From Pseudoalteromonas luteoviolacea (GTDB taxonomy: Bacteria; Pseudomonadota; Gammaproteobacteria; Enterobacterales; Alteromonadaceae): 64,000 nucleotides of DNA. Shown here in pieces: positions 63,249 to 64,000 of this stretch. The notes under the pieces are model-generated. The model saw nothing but the letters and a program-made list of their open reading frames with translations, had not been told where the DNA came from and did not search any database. Numbering within the stretch: the stretch's first letter is position 1; each line of letters opens with the position of its first letter. Location of the stretch: positions 107,376-171,375 of the forward strand of contig NZ_JAKFZS010000013.1 in the NCBI RefSeq assembly GCF_021654285.1, written 5' to 3'. A program made the translations under genes and the position numbers.

Positions 63249-63874
63249 CCCCTTTTGTTCTGAGCGAAGATGACGAAGCGATCATCACAAGCGTCCTGGA
63301 AAAAAACGTTTCCCCTAGTGAAAAATGGGCGGATCCCGCGGTGACAGAACTCAAAACCAGAATGAAGGTACATTACATTGAACAGCAAGAATATTGCTGT
63401 GCTTATTGTAAGGTTCACAAACCTTCCTTGCATGGTGGGGATTGGGATTTAGAGCATATTATGCACAAAAACAATTTTGATAAGTGGATGTTTCACCCGG
63501 AGAACCTTTGTGTTTCCTGTAAAGAATGCAATGGATACAAAGGTACATCGTTAATTACTAAATCACCTTCTTATAAAAGATTCCCCACTCGATCATCGAG
63601 TTACACTATCGTCCATGCACACTACGATAGGTACGAAGACCACATCACCGCACTGGTGCCAGGGATAACCTATAGGCATAAGGGGGACAAGCATGGTAAA
63701 GGGTGGAAAACAATCGAAGTGTGTGGCTTGTTGCGCTACCACGAGGAAGGTGGCCGAACACAGATTGACCCTATCATCCAAGCTGTATTGCGTTTGGCTG
63801 CTGATGACCAGAGACAAGAAAACTTAGAGCTGGCTATCGAAATTTTGCAAGGCAAAATCAACGCGCTAAGTTAG
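63245..63874 (+). CDS. ptuB: Septu HNH nuclease PtuB (TIGR02646-like)
   Basis: The 209-residue protein has an HNH fold: zinc pairs C52/C55 (CCAYC) and C92/C95 (CVSCKECN), catalytic-site His71 in DLEHI, Asn87 in ENL and Asn96 in CNGYKG. This matches the HNH effectors paired with PtuA-type ATPases in Septu and in retron-Ec78-like systems. It should cut nucleic acid once released or activated by PtuA. A GGAGG site in the end of ptuA precedes its ATG. No third gene or reverse transcriptase follows before the window end. Confidence 0.85.
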   Translation: MTPFVLSEDDEAIITSVLEKNVSPSEKWADPAVTELKTRMKVHYIEQQEYCCAYCKVHKPSLHGGDWDLEHIMHKNNFDKWMFHPENLCVSCKECNGYKGTSLITKSPSYKRFPTRSSSYTIVHAHYDRYEDHITALVPGITYRHKGDKHGKGWKTIEVCGLLRYHEEGGRTQIDPIIQAVLRLAADDQRQENLELAIEILQGKINALS

Positions 63875-64000
63875 TTTGAGTTGCACTATTAACTGATTGT
63901 CTCCGAAAAGTTGTTTTGTATTAGAGAATCTATGAAAAACTCTTGAAGTTAGACGGGGCGAATTCACTTTCTCCAGCACGAAATAGGGCATAAACTGAAT

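Noticed and set aside
61779..63874. Retron-type (Ec78-like) system
   Set aside because: No reverse transcriptase or msr/msd-like RNA region upstream of the ATPase; a two-gene Septu is the simpler reading.
63875..64000. Open minus-strand frame at the right edge (about 42 codons running off the window)
   Set aside because: Too short at the window end to judge; it could be the end of a gene or chance. The adjoining sequence is needed.

Overview
The window looks like chromosomal DNA from a marine gammaproteobacterium of the Alteromonadales, most likely Pseudoalteromonas. This is an inference from gene content: a large TIGR01782-type TonB-dependent receptor, a secreted chitin-degradation locus rich in CBM5/12 modules, a DUF1566-containing surface lipoprotein, a GG-leader peptide, an RND pump with LysR control, and moderately AT-rich sequence. 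No rRNA, tRNA, CRISPR array, integrase or intact insertion sequence was seen.

Left part (1-18.3 kb): a partial Sel1/TonB-C protein runs off the left edge. It is followed by a TonB-dependent receptor, a ThrE-family exporter, a LacI-type regulator coupled to a GT4 glycosyltransferase, an S9D-type peptidase homologue whose catalytic Ser is Gly, rhtA, a BMT5-like methyltransferase with a C-terminal zinc finger, a soluble CZB chemoreceptor, a diguanylate cyclase, a DUF3429 membrane protein and the peroxide-defence pair ahpC-ahpF.

Middle (18.5-34.8 kb): an orphan Maf/DUF115 protein, a secreted protein with eleven copies of an 18-bp (hexapeptide) repeat, and a DM13 lipoprotein-like protein come first. 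Then comes the main metabolic locus: a multidomain GH18 chitinase, an AA10 lytic polysaccharide monooxygenase, chiA (GH18) and an M4 metalloprotease. All four carry CBM5/12 chitin-binding modules (eight in total), so the set reads as a secreted machine for protein-containing chitin such as crustacean shell. A DUF418 membrane protein follows on the other strand.

Right-middle (35-50 kb): a 56-residue double-glycine leader peptide (a RiPP or bacteriocin-like precursor with no visible modification gene), a ~1480-residue lipoprotein built from about thirteen Cys-paired repeats and ending in DUF1566, and a second small DUF1566 protein. An esterase/TPR protein is divergent from a CadC-like regulator. 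A serine beta-lactamase-like membrane protein lies upstream of a LytS/LytTR two-component pair. A TetR regulator is divergent from a DHFR/RibD-like reductase, with a palindromic operator between them.

Right part (49.3-64 kb): a LysR regulator divergent from an RND tripartite efflux operon with a trailing MDR-type oxidoreductase has the same parts list as MexT/MexS/MexEF-OprN. After it come pagL (lipid A deacylase), an orphan MlaC-like periplasmic protein, a large unrecognised protein with a LysM-like segment and a Gly/Ala-rich stretch (possible secreted effector), and an ATPase/HNH pair that matches the Septu (PtuA-PtuB) anti-phage system. The last 126 bases hold no gene I can support. All identifications are by eye; no database search was run.
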